This document shows positions 24,110 through 35,162 of a stretch of 64,000 bases of DNA, piece after piece. Position 1 is the stretch's first letter, and the number at the start of each line of letters is the position of its first letter. The notes under the pieces are model-generated. The model worked only from the letters and a program-made list of their open reading frames with translations. It ran no database searches and had not been told where the DNA came from. The translations under genes and the position numbers were made by a program. The DNA comes from Hericium rajendrae (taxonomy: Eukaryota > Basidiomycota > Agaricomycetes > Russulales > Hericiaceae): the NCBI GenBank assembly GCA_033439255.1, contig JAVRDV010000016.1, positions 682,001 to 746,000 on the forward strand, given 5' to 3'.

Positions 24110-27049
24110 TTATGAATGCCGCAAGAGACCCCCGTCCTCGCCCTCGCTTTCCTCTTCGTCGTCGTCGTCGTCGTCGTCCTCTTCGCTCTCCTCCAGCTGC
24201 GCTTCTCGCTCATGACCAGACGCACCCTTCTCTTCCTCCTCTTCCTCCTCACTCTCCTCGTCCTCCCCTTCCTCCTCCTCGCTCTCGTCCTCACTCGCAT
24301 AAAACTGGTCCAAATCCGCGAACGCCCCCTTCCTCGGCATGCTCCCCACCGGCGACGCCGACCCCGCCGGCGTCAGCACCACCGGCACCTGCTGCGCCGT
24401 CGCACCGACGCCGCGCGCATAGTGCGCGATCGCACTCGGCGTGTGCGCGCGCGGCGGCGCGTCGTCCGGCGCGTCGCGCAGCGCCGGCTCCGTGCCCTGC
24501 TCCGTCCAGTCGGGCAGGAGCCGGTCCCCGTGCATCTCCTTGCCCGTGACGAGCGTCAGCGTGCCGAAGAGCTCGCGCTCGTCGTCTGCGTCCCGTTCGC
24601 GTCCGTCAGCTGCGTGCGCGCGTATAGCGGGGGGAGACGTACCGGTACCGGCGCGCGCCGCGTGCTCGACGACGCCGGCCTTGCCCTGGAAGAGGACGAC
24701 GCGCACCTGCTCGCGCCGCAGCACGACGCCGGCCTGCGCGTCGGGCGCGGCATCGTCGCCGCGCGCGCTGCGGAGCGCGGGCGCGACGCCGGCGAGGAGC
24801 GTGCTGAGCATGCGCGCGCGGTCGCGCACGTCGTAGTTGCGGTCGTAGCGCGCGAGCTGGAAGACGTAGCGCGCGAGGGGCGCGAGCGTGTTATGTGTCG
24901 GGGCGAGGACGAGCAGCTTCGCGGCGAGGGTTACGATTTGCAGCTTGATGAGCGATGTCTGCGCGTGCATAGCGGTGTTAGTTTTGAGGTTGTTTGGAAA
25001 AGATGGAGCGGGGGGCGCACCTCGTCGCAGAAGGTCTTGGCCATCCGCCGAAGCATATCTGGCGCCCAGGCCACGACGCCCTCCACGCCGCGACCGATGC
25101 CGCCGGTCTGCGCATCATCTGCGGCGTATTGACCGACCAGCCACACAACGCATGCACGCGCCTGTGGGTGCCGGATCTCGTCGATACGGTATGCAAGCCG
25201 CTCGATGATCGTGAGCGGCACCGCGCCGGACGTGGACGCGGATGCTGAGAATGCGAAAGATGATTGAGCGGAGAGCTGGTTCTGCACAAGGGATTTGAGC
25301 TCCAGGACGGCGTTGGTGACGACTATGTCTGGAAGGAGGAGAGTTGGGATAATGCAAGATGACAGGAAAGGGAGGACTCGTACCATATCGGCTCTTGATG
25401 AATGTCATCAGAGCGTTGAGACATTGTTGTGTCGATTCAGGGATAACTCTGGCTGTATGGCCAATCGCATGTATCGCACCCGCAACGAGCTCTCGTCGAC
25501 ATCATCGGCATAGTCCTGAATGAGCATAACGAGGTTATCAGGGCAGAACATCGGCTATATGCAAGTCAGACTCACGATGAACTCTCGGAGAAGGGCTTGC
25601 CAGTTCTCGCCATTGACGAACAGCTGCAGAAGCTGCATCTTGTTCTTTTTGACAATGGAGCTGTCATCAGCGCGAACAAGGAATCGAAGGTATTGTGATG
25701 AGAACAGGTGCTAAAAATCGATGGTATGAGGATCTTGAACGAATATGACAAGTTGAAAGGGAATTCTGCTTACAGGATATCCACGAGCGATGGTCAGGAT
25801 ATATACGAGTGTTACACGCTCTACATGTCGTGAATTGTCCAGGAGACGGAGGAGCGGATGGACAATCTTGATGTGTTGTGAAGGCAAAGCTAGGTAATAA
25901 AATGCTCTTGAAACAGCAGCACCACCTTCGATTTTCTCGGTGTCACCATCAGCATGAGCAATGACTTTGAGCAGATCTCAACTCACAGCAGGATTCCTCG
26001 ACTGGAACAACGGCTCCGCCGATTTCAGAAGCAGCTCCAGATCGCTATCGACCTCCTCCTCCTCGCCAGTTTCTTCCTTGTCTATTCGTTCCTCGGGTGC
26101 GGAAGGGCGTGGAAGCATCGTGCGCGCATACCGGACGAGCAGTTCAGTAGGTCGACTTGTCCCCATTCGTCGACGTCCACGAGTATCCGGCAGAGGCGGC
26201 GGTAGTGCGCGTGTAGAAGGTCGAGACGCGTTGGGCATGTTGCGTCAAATGCGACGGCGACGCTGCCGATTGACAGTGGAGAGCGGTCGCGGAGGAGGAC
26301 CGAGATTGTCTCGATGAGGGACGGGAGATGGGAATTATCCAGTCTGGAGGGAAGTCAGAACACAGCGAGAATTGGAAATGACTTGAAATGGAACGTACCT
26401 GTAGCATTTGGGGATGGCAAGCGCTGCTGCCTTGCGCACATACGGGCTCACATCCGATGCACACTTCTTGATTGCAAGCGCGACGAGGCTCCCAATGCTT
26501 GGACGCGTATCCCGGACAGCACGCGCAGGGCCATCGCACGGATGAGCGGCGAGCTGTCCGCAAGGTCGCGCTGGAAAGTGTTGATGGAGAGCAGCGCGAG
26601 GTCGGGTTCTGCATCGGCATAACGTAGGAGGTAGATGTACACGAGCTTGCGGACTTCGAGGTTCGAGGAGGCTACGTTCTTGACGACCTGGGCAAAGTAT
26701 TCGGAGACATTGCGGCCTTTGGAAATCATCTATGTTCAGTGCATGGCGATGCAGTGGTAAGAACACATGGAACGGAACGAGAGATGGGATGGGTCAGATG
26801 CCTCGGGAGGGCATGCATGCAGATGCTCACCGCAATCAAACGCTTCATGGCCTCCAGCTTCTCTCTATCGCTACTTGAGTCCAGCTGCTTTCTGATGTTC
26901 TTCACTTTATCGTCTCCGGTGTCGAAGTATGCCGCCCCGCCACCCCGAGTGAGGGCAAGATCTCGCGTGTGTTCATTGAAGGTCTCCTGCAGACGCATCC
27001 CGAGCCGGGTGGCATTCTCGGTCCATGAACTCAGGTCAAGACCAGACAT
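24110..27049 (-). CDS. APL6: AP-3 complex subunit beta (APL6-like)
   Basis: Beta adaptin of the AP-3 coat, which sorts cargo from Golgi/endosomes to the vacuole. The N-terminal trunk begins [17 protein letters not shown] and contains [56 protein letters not shown] and [16 protein letters not shown]. Later exons carry [36 protein letters not shown], and [22 protein letters not shown], all adaptin-N blocks of the AP-3 beta type. The C-terminus is a hinge with long Glu/Asp runs ([13 protein letters not shown] and a D7 run) ending GGLLRHS. No appendage ear domain follows, as is usual for fungal AP-3 beta. Start at 27049 by homology; about ten introns. Confidence 0.9.
24156..24179. repeat. GTC/GAC trinucleotide microsatellite
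   Basis: About seven GTC units on the plus strand encode the Asp run of the AP-3 beta tail on the minus strand. Copy number may vary between strains. Confidence 0.85.
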
Positions 27050-27400
27050 GTCGTGGACGGTGTGACAGAGAGAAACGAATTCGTTGGTCGCGTGGCGCGT
27101 GAGGAATGTCTACCGTGTCATTGGCTTATGCAGAGAGGAGATGGAGGTCAAATGAGCGATTTCTGCCACTTTAGGATGACAACGTTTCTTCATTTCTTCA
27201 GCAGTGGTCATTCCATGCACATTTACTTAAACGAAGGGAATGTTTTACAGCCATCGCACGAATCCAATATTGGATTCTGATATTAATGTCAAAAGATTTG
27301 CCACATTGTTACAGAGCCAGACGCCACGCGGAGGAAAATGCATGAATGGTCCCTATTCCGACTCTACTACGGATTATTGTGACGACGACAGGGAAACAGA

Positions 27401-27935
27401 TCATGGCTCTAACGAAGCGGGGAACGTGCCGTTCTCCCTCTGGTCATCCCACTTGGTGATCTGTCGGACAAATTATCAGTTGGTACGCTCTATAATTCAC
27501 CCCATCAAAGGAGGCTCACCCAGTCATCTGTAAAACGCGCGTGGTTAGTCGCGATGCAAAACTGATAACATTGGAGACATACTGGGGCAAAGGGAGTGGT
27601 ACGCGCGCTTGAACTGCTTGCACGGGGCGAAGTCCTCGCCCTTGGCGTTGATGCACTTGAAGTAGTCGCAGTACGCCTGGAAGCTATGGCATGTGTTAGT
27701 CAAACGTGCTCGGAGTCTGTGATGCCAACCACGTACCAGTGCCTGGTCTGGTTCTGGTAAGGGAACCGGGCTGTGGTAAAGTGTGAGCGCTGCTGAACAA
27801 CGAAACATGGTCCAGGTGTCACCAACCGTCGAAGCCGGCCGTCTGCAGAACGTATTTGCTGTACAAGGATATCATAAAAATCCGCAAAATGCAAAGACAA
27901 AATGCAAGAGCATACCTGGAGAGATCCTCAGACAT
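27401..27935 (-). CDS. COX12: Cytochrome c oxidase subunit VIb (COX12)
   Basis: COX12 is an intermembrane-space subunit at the dimer interface of complex IV. The spliced protein starts MSEDLSKYVLQTAGFDARFPYQNQTRHCFQAYCD and ends WDDQRENGTFPASLEP. It has the family's CX9C (HC..KC) and CX10C (PC..LC) disulfide motifs, which direct Mia40-dependent import. The first Cys of CX9C is split by an intron (TG|C). Between LCP and ITKWDD lies an 8-nt exon at 27520-27527 that supplies part of the codons for N-D-W; without it the frame fails. Six exons in about 100 codons is dense even for this genome. It is divergent from PRP18 with 151 nt between start codons. Confidence 0.93.
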
Positions 27936-28086
27936 GGTGGTAAAGAGTAGAGATGGGGATGAGGAGGAGGTTGAAGGCGCGGGTCGCGTCGGGTGATAGT
28001 CCTCTGATTAGTCAGCAGCCTGGTCGCCTCCAGATTTCCGCTGGACTCGCCAAGACTCGCCCCGACACTCTTGCCATCAGACTACC
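27936..28086. promoter_or_regulatory. Compact bidirectional promoter COX12/PRP18
   Basis: Only 151 nt separate the two divergent start codons, so both leaders and core promoters must share this stretch. No TATA box is visible. Confidence 0.6.
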
Positions 28087-29524
28087 ATGGACGCACTCAA
28101 GGCCGAAATCGCTTCAAAGCGCAAGGCACTCGACGATGGCACAGCGCGGCCGAGCAAGTATGTGCGCCGCGGTGAACTCGAGCGACTGAAGGAGGAACAG
28201 GAGCGCAAAGAACGCGAAGAGTCTGAGCGTCTTGCGCTCGAGAAGGAGGAAGAGCGCAAGCAGGCGGCAGCGGCCAAAATAAAAGTACGTTTATTTATAC
28301 GTATCCTCTTGTGAAGTGGGATATGCTAACATGTGGATGGAGCTTAGAGTGCATCTCGTTCATTAACTGCATCTCCACATCCTGGCATTTCGCGCGCGGG
28401 GACATCCACATCTCCGCAGCCTGACGGCGAGGTGCCAGTTGCTGCCACTTTCAATATCTCGAATGAAGAGACCATACGGCGGCTTCGTGCCAAAGGCCAG
28501 CCAATCCGCCTGTTCGGGGAGTCCGATAAGGATCGAAGGCTGCGTCTTCGTGCACTCGAGCTCATTGAAGAGAGAGGACACGACCGTGTGAGCGGACAGA
28601 ACGACTTCCGGAAGGCGATGGAAGGTGTCGAAAGCGCAGAGCATGGATTCAAAGAACATACTAGTGCGACTCCATCCAGTGACAAGGGGAAGAAGAAGGG
28701 CGATGTGGATGAGGGCGCGGTGCTCGATTTAGGACTGGTCAAGACGGATCCAGACAAGCTGTATCCCATCATCTACCATGCGTTGAAACGAGTTCTGAAG
28801 GAGTGGGAGGAGAGCCTGGCAGAGCGACCTGGTGAGTCTTTACTGAGTGATAGATCCGGACATTGCTCACGTCGATGGCAGAGCAAATCAAGCGGTCGAC
28901 CCAGGGCAAGCTGGCTGCCGCTACGCAAGTCCAATCTGGAGAATACCTCAAACCACTTTTCAAGATCCTACGTTCACGGGTACGAACCTAAAATTAGTTT
29001 TATTGATACATTCTCACCTCGTTCTCTTTGCAACAGTCATTACCAGCAGACGTATTGGCACGCATGGCAGAGATTGTCCACTACATGCAGAAACGTCAAT
29101 ATCAGCGTGCCAATGATTCCTACCTGCGCTTGTCCATTGGTAACGCACCCTGGCCTATCGGAGTCACCATGGTTGGGTACGTGCCTGTCACTCTTCGTTG
29201 CTCGCGGTCCCTTCGGACAAGTTAATCATAAGTCACTCGTCACTAACGTGCTTTGATATCGGCTAGTATCCATGAACGTTCTGCGCGCGAAAAGATCTCG
29301 TCCGACCAGGTCGCCCACGTCCTCAATGACGAGGTTAGCCGAAAGTACATTCAGAGCCTGAAACGGTACGTCATTGCCCCAGATTGTCCCTCGATCTTCT
29401 ATACTCTGTCCCCGTTACCAAGTGATAGATGGATCATGACGCTCACGAATTTCACCTTTTCAGGCTCCTCACGTTCTCGCAGACCAAATACCCGCCAGAA
29501 GACGTTTCACAGCTCATGGGATAA
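28087..29524 (+). CDS. PRP18: Pre-mRNA splicing factor PRP18
   Basis: Prp18 acts in the second catalytic step of splicing, docking the 3' splice site with Slu7. The N-terminus is a charged coiled coil (residues 1-65, with [19 protein letters not shown]). The middle contains the PRP4-like/SFM motif [24 protein letters not shown]. The C-terminal Prp18 domain reads [76 protein letters not shown], and [19 protein letters not shown], with the stop at 29522-29524 after SQLMG. The conserved loop segment ([21 protein letters not shown]) is intact. Introns are short and phase-consistent. Length, about 350 residues, fits the family. Confidence 0.95.
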
Positions 29525-29878
29525 AGCTCCCTATCAGAGATCCATCGCACGCAGCACAGCACCTCGCTTCCGGTAGGCTTCCCGTGGTTCCGAATCTCTG
29601 CTTTATCGGGGTCGGTGTATTCATCAGTTGCATGGCTGTGCGATGGTGCTATGATGGTATATTGTATATTTGTATCCAACTCTATTTCTACATGTGCTTT
29701 GTAATAACAGCTTTTTGGGAATAATATACCGTCTTGCTCTCTTGATGATCCAGACTTGCAGCCAGAAATCAGCGGGCTAGATCTGTTGCGATAGTGCAGC
29801 ATCCTTTGTATAAATATAAAAGTGGCACGCATCCTGCGGCGTTAGGGTCAAGATGCCCTAAAGATACCACTGCCGACA
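29525..29878. other. Convergent 3' flanks
   Basis: This 354-nt AT-rich gap lies between the PRP18 and JJJ1 stop codons. It holds both 3' untranslated regions, and I see no gene. Confidence 0.5.
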
Positions 29879-32066
29879 TCACCGCTTGCCTTTCCTTCCT
29901 TTTTTCTTTCCGCTCACGGACGCTCCATTGCCTTCGGAGCTGGCCAGTGCATGCCCTGTCTCATTGATATGCGCGAACAGCTTTGTCCTGCTCTCGAACA
30001 TCTGCGTACAGACATTACAGCGCTGTTCCTGCAGCGGATGCAGTGATGAGCCATTCCACCCGGCGGAGAAAAAGGAAGCGGGCATGGGGAACGGTGAGAT
30101 CTCGAACAAACCCCGCGGACGCACCGTTGTCTTCGCATCCCCTTCTTTCGCCTTCTTCGCCGCCTCCCGGGCGCGCCGTTTCTCTTTTTTCGACGGCTGC
30201 GGCTTCCCATCGAGATCCGCGTTTCCATTCGTATCTGACAGGGCTGCCTCGTCGTCAGGCCGCGGTCCTGCCTCGGGCCGCGCGTCAGGGAAGCTGCCAG
30301 GCATTGCAGGCTCGCGCTCGCGGTCCTCCGCAGCTGGGGAAGCTGTCCGGGACTTCTTCTTGGCTTTTGAGCGCTTCTTCTTCCGTGCGGGTGCGGAGGC
30401 CGCGTCCTCTTCACCCTCTTCCTTGTCGTGGTTTTCAGGAGTTGGCGGCTCAGTGCCCGCTACTGCTGGCTCCTCGGGTGTGATGCTGCGCGGCGGCTCG
30501 GTTCCCTGACTCGCCCCCTCTTCAGTCACCGCTTCGCCCTCATCGCCATCCAGCCCTAGCTCCTCACCCTCCGCTTCCATCTCCTGGCGCAGCTGTCGAC
30601 CGCCCTGAGGTGCTTCTTGCTGCGCTCATGGCTGTCCCACGCCGCCTCGCTTCGGAAGCTCTTCCCACAAGCAACGCACTCCCACTCCTCCTGGTCGGAG
30701 CCGCCCTCCGCGCGCGCCCACTCCAGGTCCACAGCCTCGTCGACCTTCTGCCATTCCTGCGCCTCGAAGTTCGTCGCCGGCACCGGCGGAGGTGCGGGCC
30801 GCGCAGAAGGCGTCGCGGAACCGGAAGGCGACTTGCTCGAGCTAGCGATGATGGTGGCGTTTTTCTGCGCCTGTTGGGCCTGATGCGCCTTGTAGCGCGG
30901 GTCCCGTTTGCGGATGAATAATACGAGTGACTAGAAGCGCACAAGGGGCTGAGAACGCGCGGCGCAACGGCGGAAAGATTCCGAATACGTACTCTGACTG
31001 TCTCGTTGTACTCCTTGCGTGCCTCATCCCGGGCTTTTTTGTTGTCCCTTTCCATGAGCCTGTGACCGCGCGAACGTCAGCCCACGTCGCACAAGCGGGA
31101 ATTAACGCACCTTCGGACGCGGCGATCTGGTGCATCGGATGCATTCCACATGTCTACCCAGCTGAATTCCTTGTGCGTGGAAAAATTCAGCCAATAGCTG
31201 TAGAATGTCCGCGCTGCCTCCATCTGCTGGGCTTTCGAGGGTGCCGCCCATGTCCATGTTGAGTATCCGAACGTGGGGAAATCCATATCAGTGTACAGCT
31301 TTTCGTCATGCGCAATTCGGGCGAACAGGTTCCGGTAGATGGTGAAGAAGCTCTATCACGAGAAGTGGGCAAGGAGAATGATGAGCTCCCGCAAACAAGA
31401 TAGATGGAATCAAGGAGCTTGACATACGTTGTCGCCATCATCAAAACCGGTCCAGATGGACGGGTTGAAGAACGGGGCGAGGTGCTTGACAGTCAGCCCG
31501 CGATCCTTGGCGCGCGCCGGCGTCGAGCCCCTCTTGATGTCCTCAAACACAGTCTGGGCGTCGGGTTCGGGGACCAGCGAGGCCCTGTGTGAGTCATACC
31601 ACGCCCGCTCCTACTTGTGTCAATATCTGTCTTCTCAGAACACCGTGCTCGCCGCGCGAAGGATGGAAGATGCCTACCTGTTCATCACTGAGAATCTGTG
31701 GGAATGGATAGCACTCCCGTGTCAGCGGAGTCCGCGCACAATTGAGAGCACCGTACGGACCTCATATGCCTGTTGCAGTGCTGCGAATCGCTGCGTCGCG
31801 CCCTCGGGATCATCCTGGTTCTTATCCGGGTGGTGAATCAACGCGAGCCGCCTGAAAGCACGCTGAAAGAATGCATCATTGATAAGTTAAAGTGCGTAAA
31901 GAATAGCAGTCCGATATAATGTCGTTCTGAAAAGGGTTTACAAATGCGATCATACCTTGATTTCATCTGCTGTCGCAGACTCTTCGACCTCGAGAAGCGC
32001 GTAATAGTCTTCCCCGCTCTCAGCATCATCACCATCCTGCTGTGTTCTTGATTCGCGGGCCCCCAT
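29879..32066 (-). CDS. JJJ1: JJJ1-like J protein (DNAJC21 family)
   Basis: Jjj1/DNAJC21 works with Hsp70 (Ssa) and Rei1 in late cytoplasmic maturation of the 60S ribosomal subunit. The N-terminal J domain (residues about 18-85) has [22 protein letters not shown].. with an intact HPDKN. It is followed by the family-specific block [20 protein letters not shown] and a region ([21 protein letters not shown]) also typical of JJJ1, then an acidic/basic linker ([21 protein letters not shown]). Two C2H2 fingers follow: [23 protein letters not shown] and, near the C-terminus, [23 protein letters not shown]. The tail between the fingers is Glu-rich and then Lys/Ser-rich with several basic runs, ending KKGRKGKR. 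Start by homology at 32066. It is divergent from TIM13. Confidence 0.93.
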
Positions 32067-32235
32067 TTTCTAGTTTGCTCACGAGGGCTGGGATGGACGC
32101 GAAGAGGATGGTCGCGGCAGAAAGCAGGATCGTAAATTGGCGTCACGTGAGAGGCGCGCTTCGTAAATCGTAAGCGCCCGCCGCGTCGGCGGGAACTTTT
32201 GTCGCTCGCGTTCTCCGTCACCACGTACACACACT
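32067..32235. promoter_or_regulatory. Compact bidirectional promoter JJJ1/TIM13
   Basis: The start codons are 169 nt apart. GC-rich, with no TATA box seen. Confidence 0.55.
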
Positions 32236-32743
32236 ATGGCCGATTTCTTCAAGTCTTCCCCGTCTTCGTCGTCCGCCGGTGCGCTGCTTCCTGTGCATTT
32301 ACTCGCAAGGGGCTAATGATACGTGCAGATGTCACGGCTAGGAAGGAGGCCGTTATGGCTCAGGTCCGGAACGAGCTCGCGCTCGTCAATGCTCAGGAGC
32401 TTATGAACGTACGGATCTGGTCAAATTGGTCGCTAGCACTATCTGATCGCAGTCTCCAGAAAACGAACGAGAAGTGCTTCGCGAAGTGTGTGACGAAGCC
32501 TTCCACGTCGCTCTCCAGCTCGGAAGAGGTGAGTCTGCTGCGCTGCCACTGTCCCGGACAGCCTAACACGTCCCCCATCCCAGACTTGCCTTGCACGGTG
32601 TCTAGACAGGTACATGGAGGCTTGTGAGTTCTCCGTCCCCTTCTGCTCGTCGGTTCGCTGAACCAACCGTCCGGACAGTCAACATCGTGAGCCGCTCATA
32701 CACCCACCGCCTGAGCAAGGAGCGCCTCGAGAACCCGTCCTAA
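32236..32743 (+). CDS. TIM13: Mitochondrial intermembrane-space chaperone TIM13
   Basis: Tim13 forms a hexamer with Tim8 that carries hydrophobic inner-membrane precursors across the intermembrane space. The spliced protein begins MADFFKSSPSSSSADVTARKE and continues VMAQVRNELALVNAQELMN. It has the twin CX3C motifs CFAKC and CLARC separated by 16 residues (VTKPSTSLSSSEET is conserved) and ends SRSYTHRLSKERLENPS. Four short introns. The length of about 90 residues is typical. Confidence 0.95.
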
Positions 32744-33459
32744 TACCAGGTCGCGGGCAGCGTTCACCAGCGCCACCGAGGAGTCGTCGATCCGGCTGTA
32801 TTTGTTACCGCGCTGCCGGGGTGCACGATCGCAGATAGACTATACGCGACCCGGCGGGTTATAATTGCTGTCGGGCCTGTCGGCGTTTCACCCGTAATAT
32901 GATAAACACTCCTCGATCTCCACGAATCTCAGGGCAAGAGCTGCTTCAGTAACTTGAGTGACACAATGAATTCGAGACGCCACTAAGTCATAAATTACGC
33001 TACCCTACGCCGACGCTGTAATGGTTCCATAATCCGAGAAAGCGAACAGACAGAAGCAGAAAATGTGGTTATACAGTGAGCGAACTTGTCCTCTAGCTCG
33101 AGTCGATAGATGTGATGGAGGGGAGCTACCTATGCTACGGGGAGGGTATGTATATATGAACAGTAAATGAATGTAAGGGTATCAATACGTGCAGATAGAT
33201 TATGACAAAAACAACATGCTGCGAGCAAACGAAGAGACTCGAGACGAAGACGAACAACTTCCATCTACAGGTAGATTGAGGGGGGTTAGATTGAAAAGTG
33301 ATAGATGGTGAAGTCCATGGTAGCTGCAGTGGATGGCGGATGAGAAGCAGCATCAGAAGATGAGAAGACGATGAGGCGGGAGGTGTGCGTAACAAAGATG
33401 AGCAATCAACCCAAGCTCTGCGTGTGACCGTGATAAATGCACGTTGATAGTTCAGGCCC
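32744..33459. other. Convergent 3' flanks, no gene
   Basis: This lies between the TIM13 stop and the stop of the homeodomain gene. The DNA is AT-richer, with no open frame of interest. Confidence 0.5.
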
Positions 33460-35162
33460 TCAGAACGCTGGAGGGGGCGGATCCGACAATAATGGCGGAC
33501 CCAGGACGTCGACATGAATCCCAGAAGCGCGTCTCTCCACAGTCACGCGTGGATGGTAGGGCGCAGACATCCCCGATGCTGGCGCTCCGAAGTTTGGATG
33601 CGACGGTGCCGCTGATGCGGGCGCTGGCGGGAAGAACGACTGTTGATGTTGTTGATGGCTCTCATCGTACATCTGGTGCTGCTGCGCCGGCAAAGGCACG
33701 TTTTGATATTGGCCAAGAGATGAGGGGTGCGGCGGGCGGTTGGTGTCGCGTAAGTCGAGGTACATCGACGGGGTGTAAGTCGGCAGGGAAGATGACGCGC
33801 CCGCTGTCGGCAGGGGAGTGAACGGCGCGTATGAACCAAATGTAGAAAATCGCGAACCGTGAGAAGCGTTCTCAATAGGAAGTGGAGGATATTCTCCATG
33901 GTCCTGCGGTAATGGGTCCACGAGTGAAGAAAAAGAGCGCCGCCTTGCGTCCATCGGTGGCGAACATGACGAGTCGAGAAGCTGATCGCTGTACTGATTG
34001 GCGTTGTAGCCTGGACAAGGAGCGCTACTTCCCGATGTTGTCATCGGCGTCATGTCCCCGGACGGGGAGTCAGTGCGCACATTATACGCTGGATGTAGAT
34101 GAATATCTGCGCTAGAAGTGTTCGTATTGAAGTTCCGAAGAACATGCGCAAGCTGGACAGCGGAACCAATAAGGTCGTGGCGCAGAATTTTGGTCGCTTG
34201 CTGTCCCTCTGTCCAGTCGGCGCAACGCTTCCAGGTACGATTGATGGTGCCGTCGGGTTTGGGCTCGGTGACATCTTCGAGGTAGAATATTGGCGGCCGG
34301 GCGAGCCAGAAGGACGCGAGGCCTTGACCTGGAGCCGCATTCGTGAATTCTGTGTTTTTGATAGTGCTGAAGGGAATCTCCATCTTGAATCCATACCCCG
34401 ACGAGTGGATAAACCACGTAAGGCATTGCCGTGATTCACAGACGTACGCGACGAGGTCATACTTGCCCACGGGCGTGGCCATCCGCCGCCAAGTGCCGAT
34501 GCTAAGATCACTGCACGGGATAATCATGACCTCTGTTATCGTGGGGATCAGACGCCATTGTGAACCCTAAAACGAACAATCCTTACGTTCGTTCTCATGC
34601 AGCAGATTGTGCAAGTCCACCTCAAAGCCCGGGCTCAGCTCAGGAGGGGAAGTCGGTGGCGTAACTGTCGTGCGGGCCTTGGTTTTGCCGTCGAGCAGTT
34701 TGGCTTTGGCGCGTCTGTCGATCATTCGGGGCCAACATCAACGTCATGGAGGAAGTAGCGTTAGAGCGGGGCGTACCTGTTCTGAAACCATATCTGCGTC
34801 TGGCGTTCCTGCATGCCCAACATGTCGCTGATCTCTTTTCGACGTGCCGCCGTTGGGCTCCGATCGGTGGCGAACAGACGCTCAAGCTGTGTGAGCTGCT
34901 CGGGCGTAACCCGAGACCGCTTTCGTTTCTCTCGGTCCGCCCTGCTCCCCGACGACCTGCGCCTCTGCGAGACGTCGCAAGCCGTGTCATCCTGCCCCGG
35001 AGAAACGGCACCGCTGTTGTTGAGATCAATAGATGCCCCAGGAGACTTCGTGGATGAGTACGGGGACGACTCCGCAGACGACTCCGGGACCAGCGAATCC
35101 TCGTCGGACGGAGGCGGCATGCCCAGGTCGATGCGCCGAGGGGCGATGTAGGGTGAATTCAT
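33460..35162 (-). CDS. Homeodomain transcription factor, hom1/hom2-like
   Basis: The homeodomain (residues about 78-137) starts REKRKRSRVTPEQLTQLERLF and ends with the recognition helix ERQTQIWFQNRRAKAKL. The second Arg of NRR is formed across an intron (AG|A). Downstream is a conserved non-homeobox block (IIPCSDLSIGTWRRMATPVGKYDLVAY.. WFIHSSGYGFKMEIPFSTI) that I associate with the hom1/hom2 class of mushroom-development regulators. I cannot tell which member it is. The C-terminal half is Ser/Pro/Gln-rich (YDESHQQHQQSFFPPAP), consistent with an activation region, and ends DPPPPAF. I chose the start at 35162 (MNSPYIAPRR); an in-frame ATG at 35252 would add 30 residues. It is a nuclear, probably developmental, regulator. 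Over 2 kb of upstream DNA has no gene. Confidence 0.9.

Noticed and set aside
24116-25132. 338-codon plus-strand frame
   Set aside because: It is the antisense of the AP-3 beta C-terminal exons; Leu/Val/Arg runs mirror the Asp/Glu tract.
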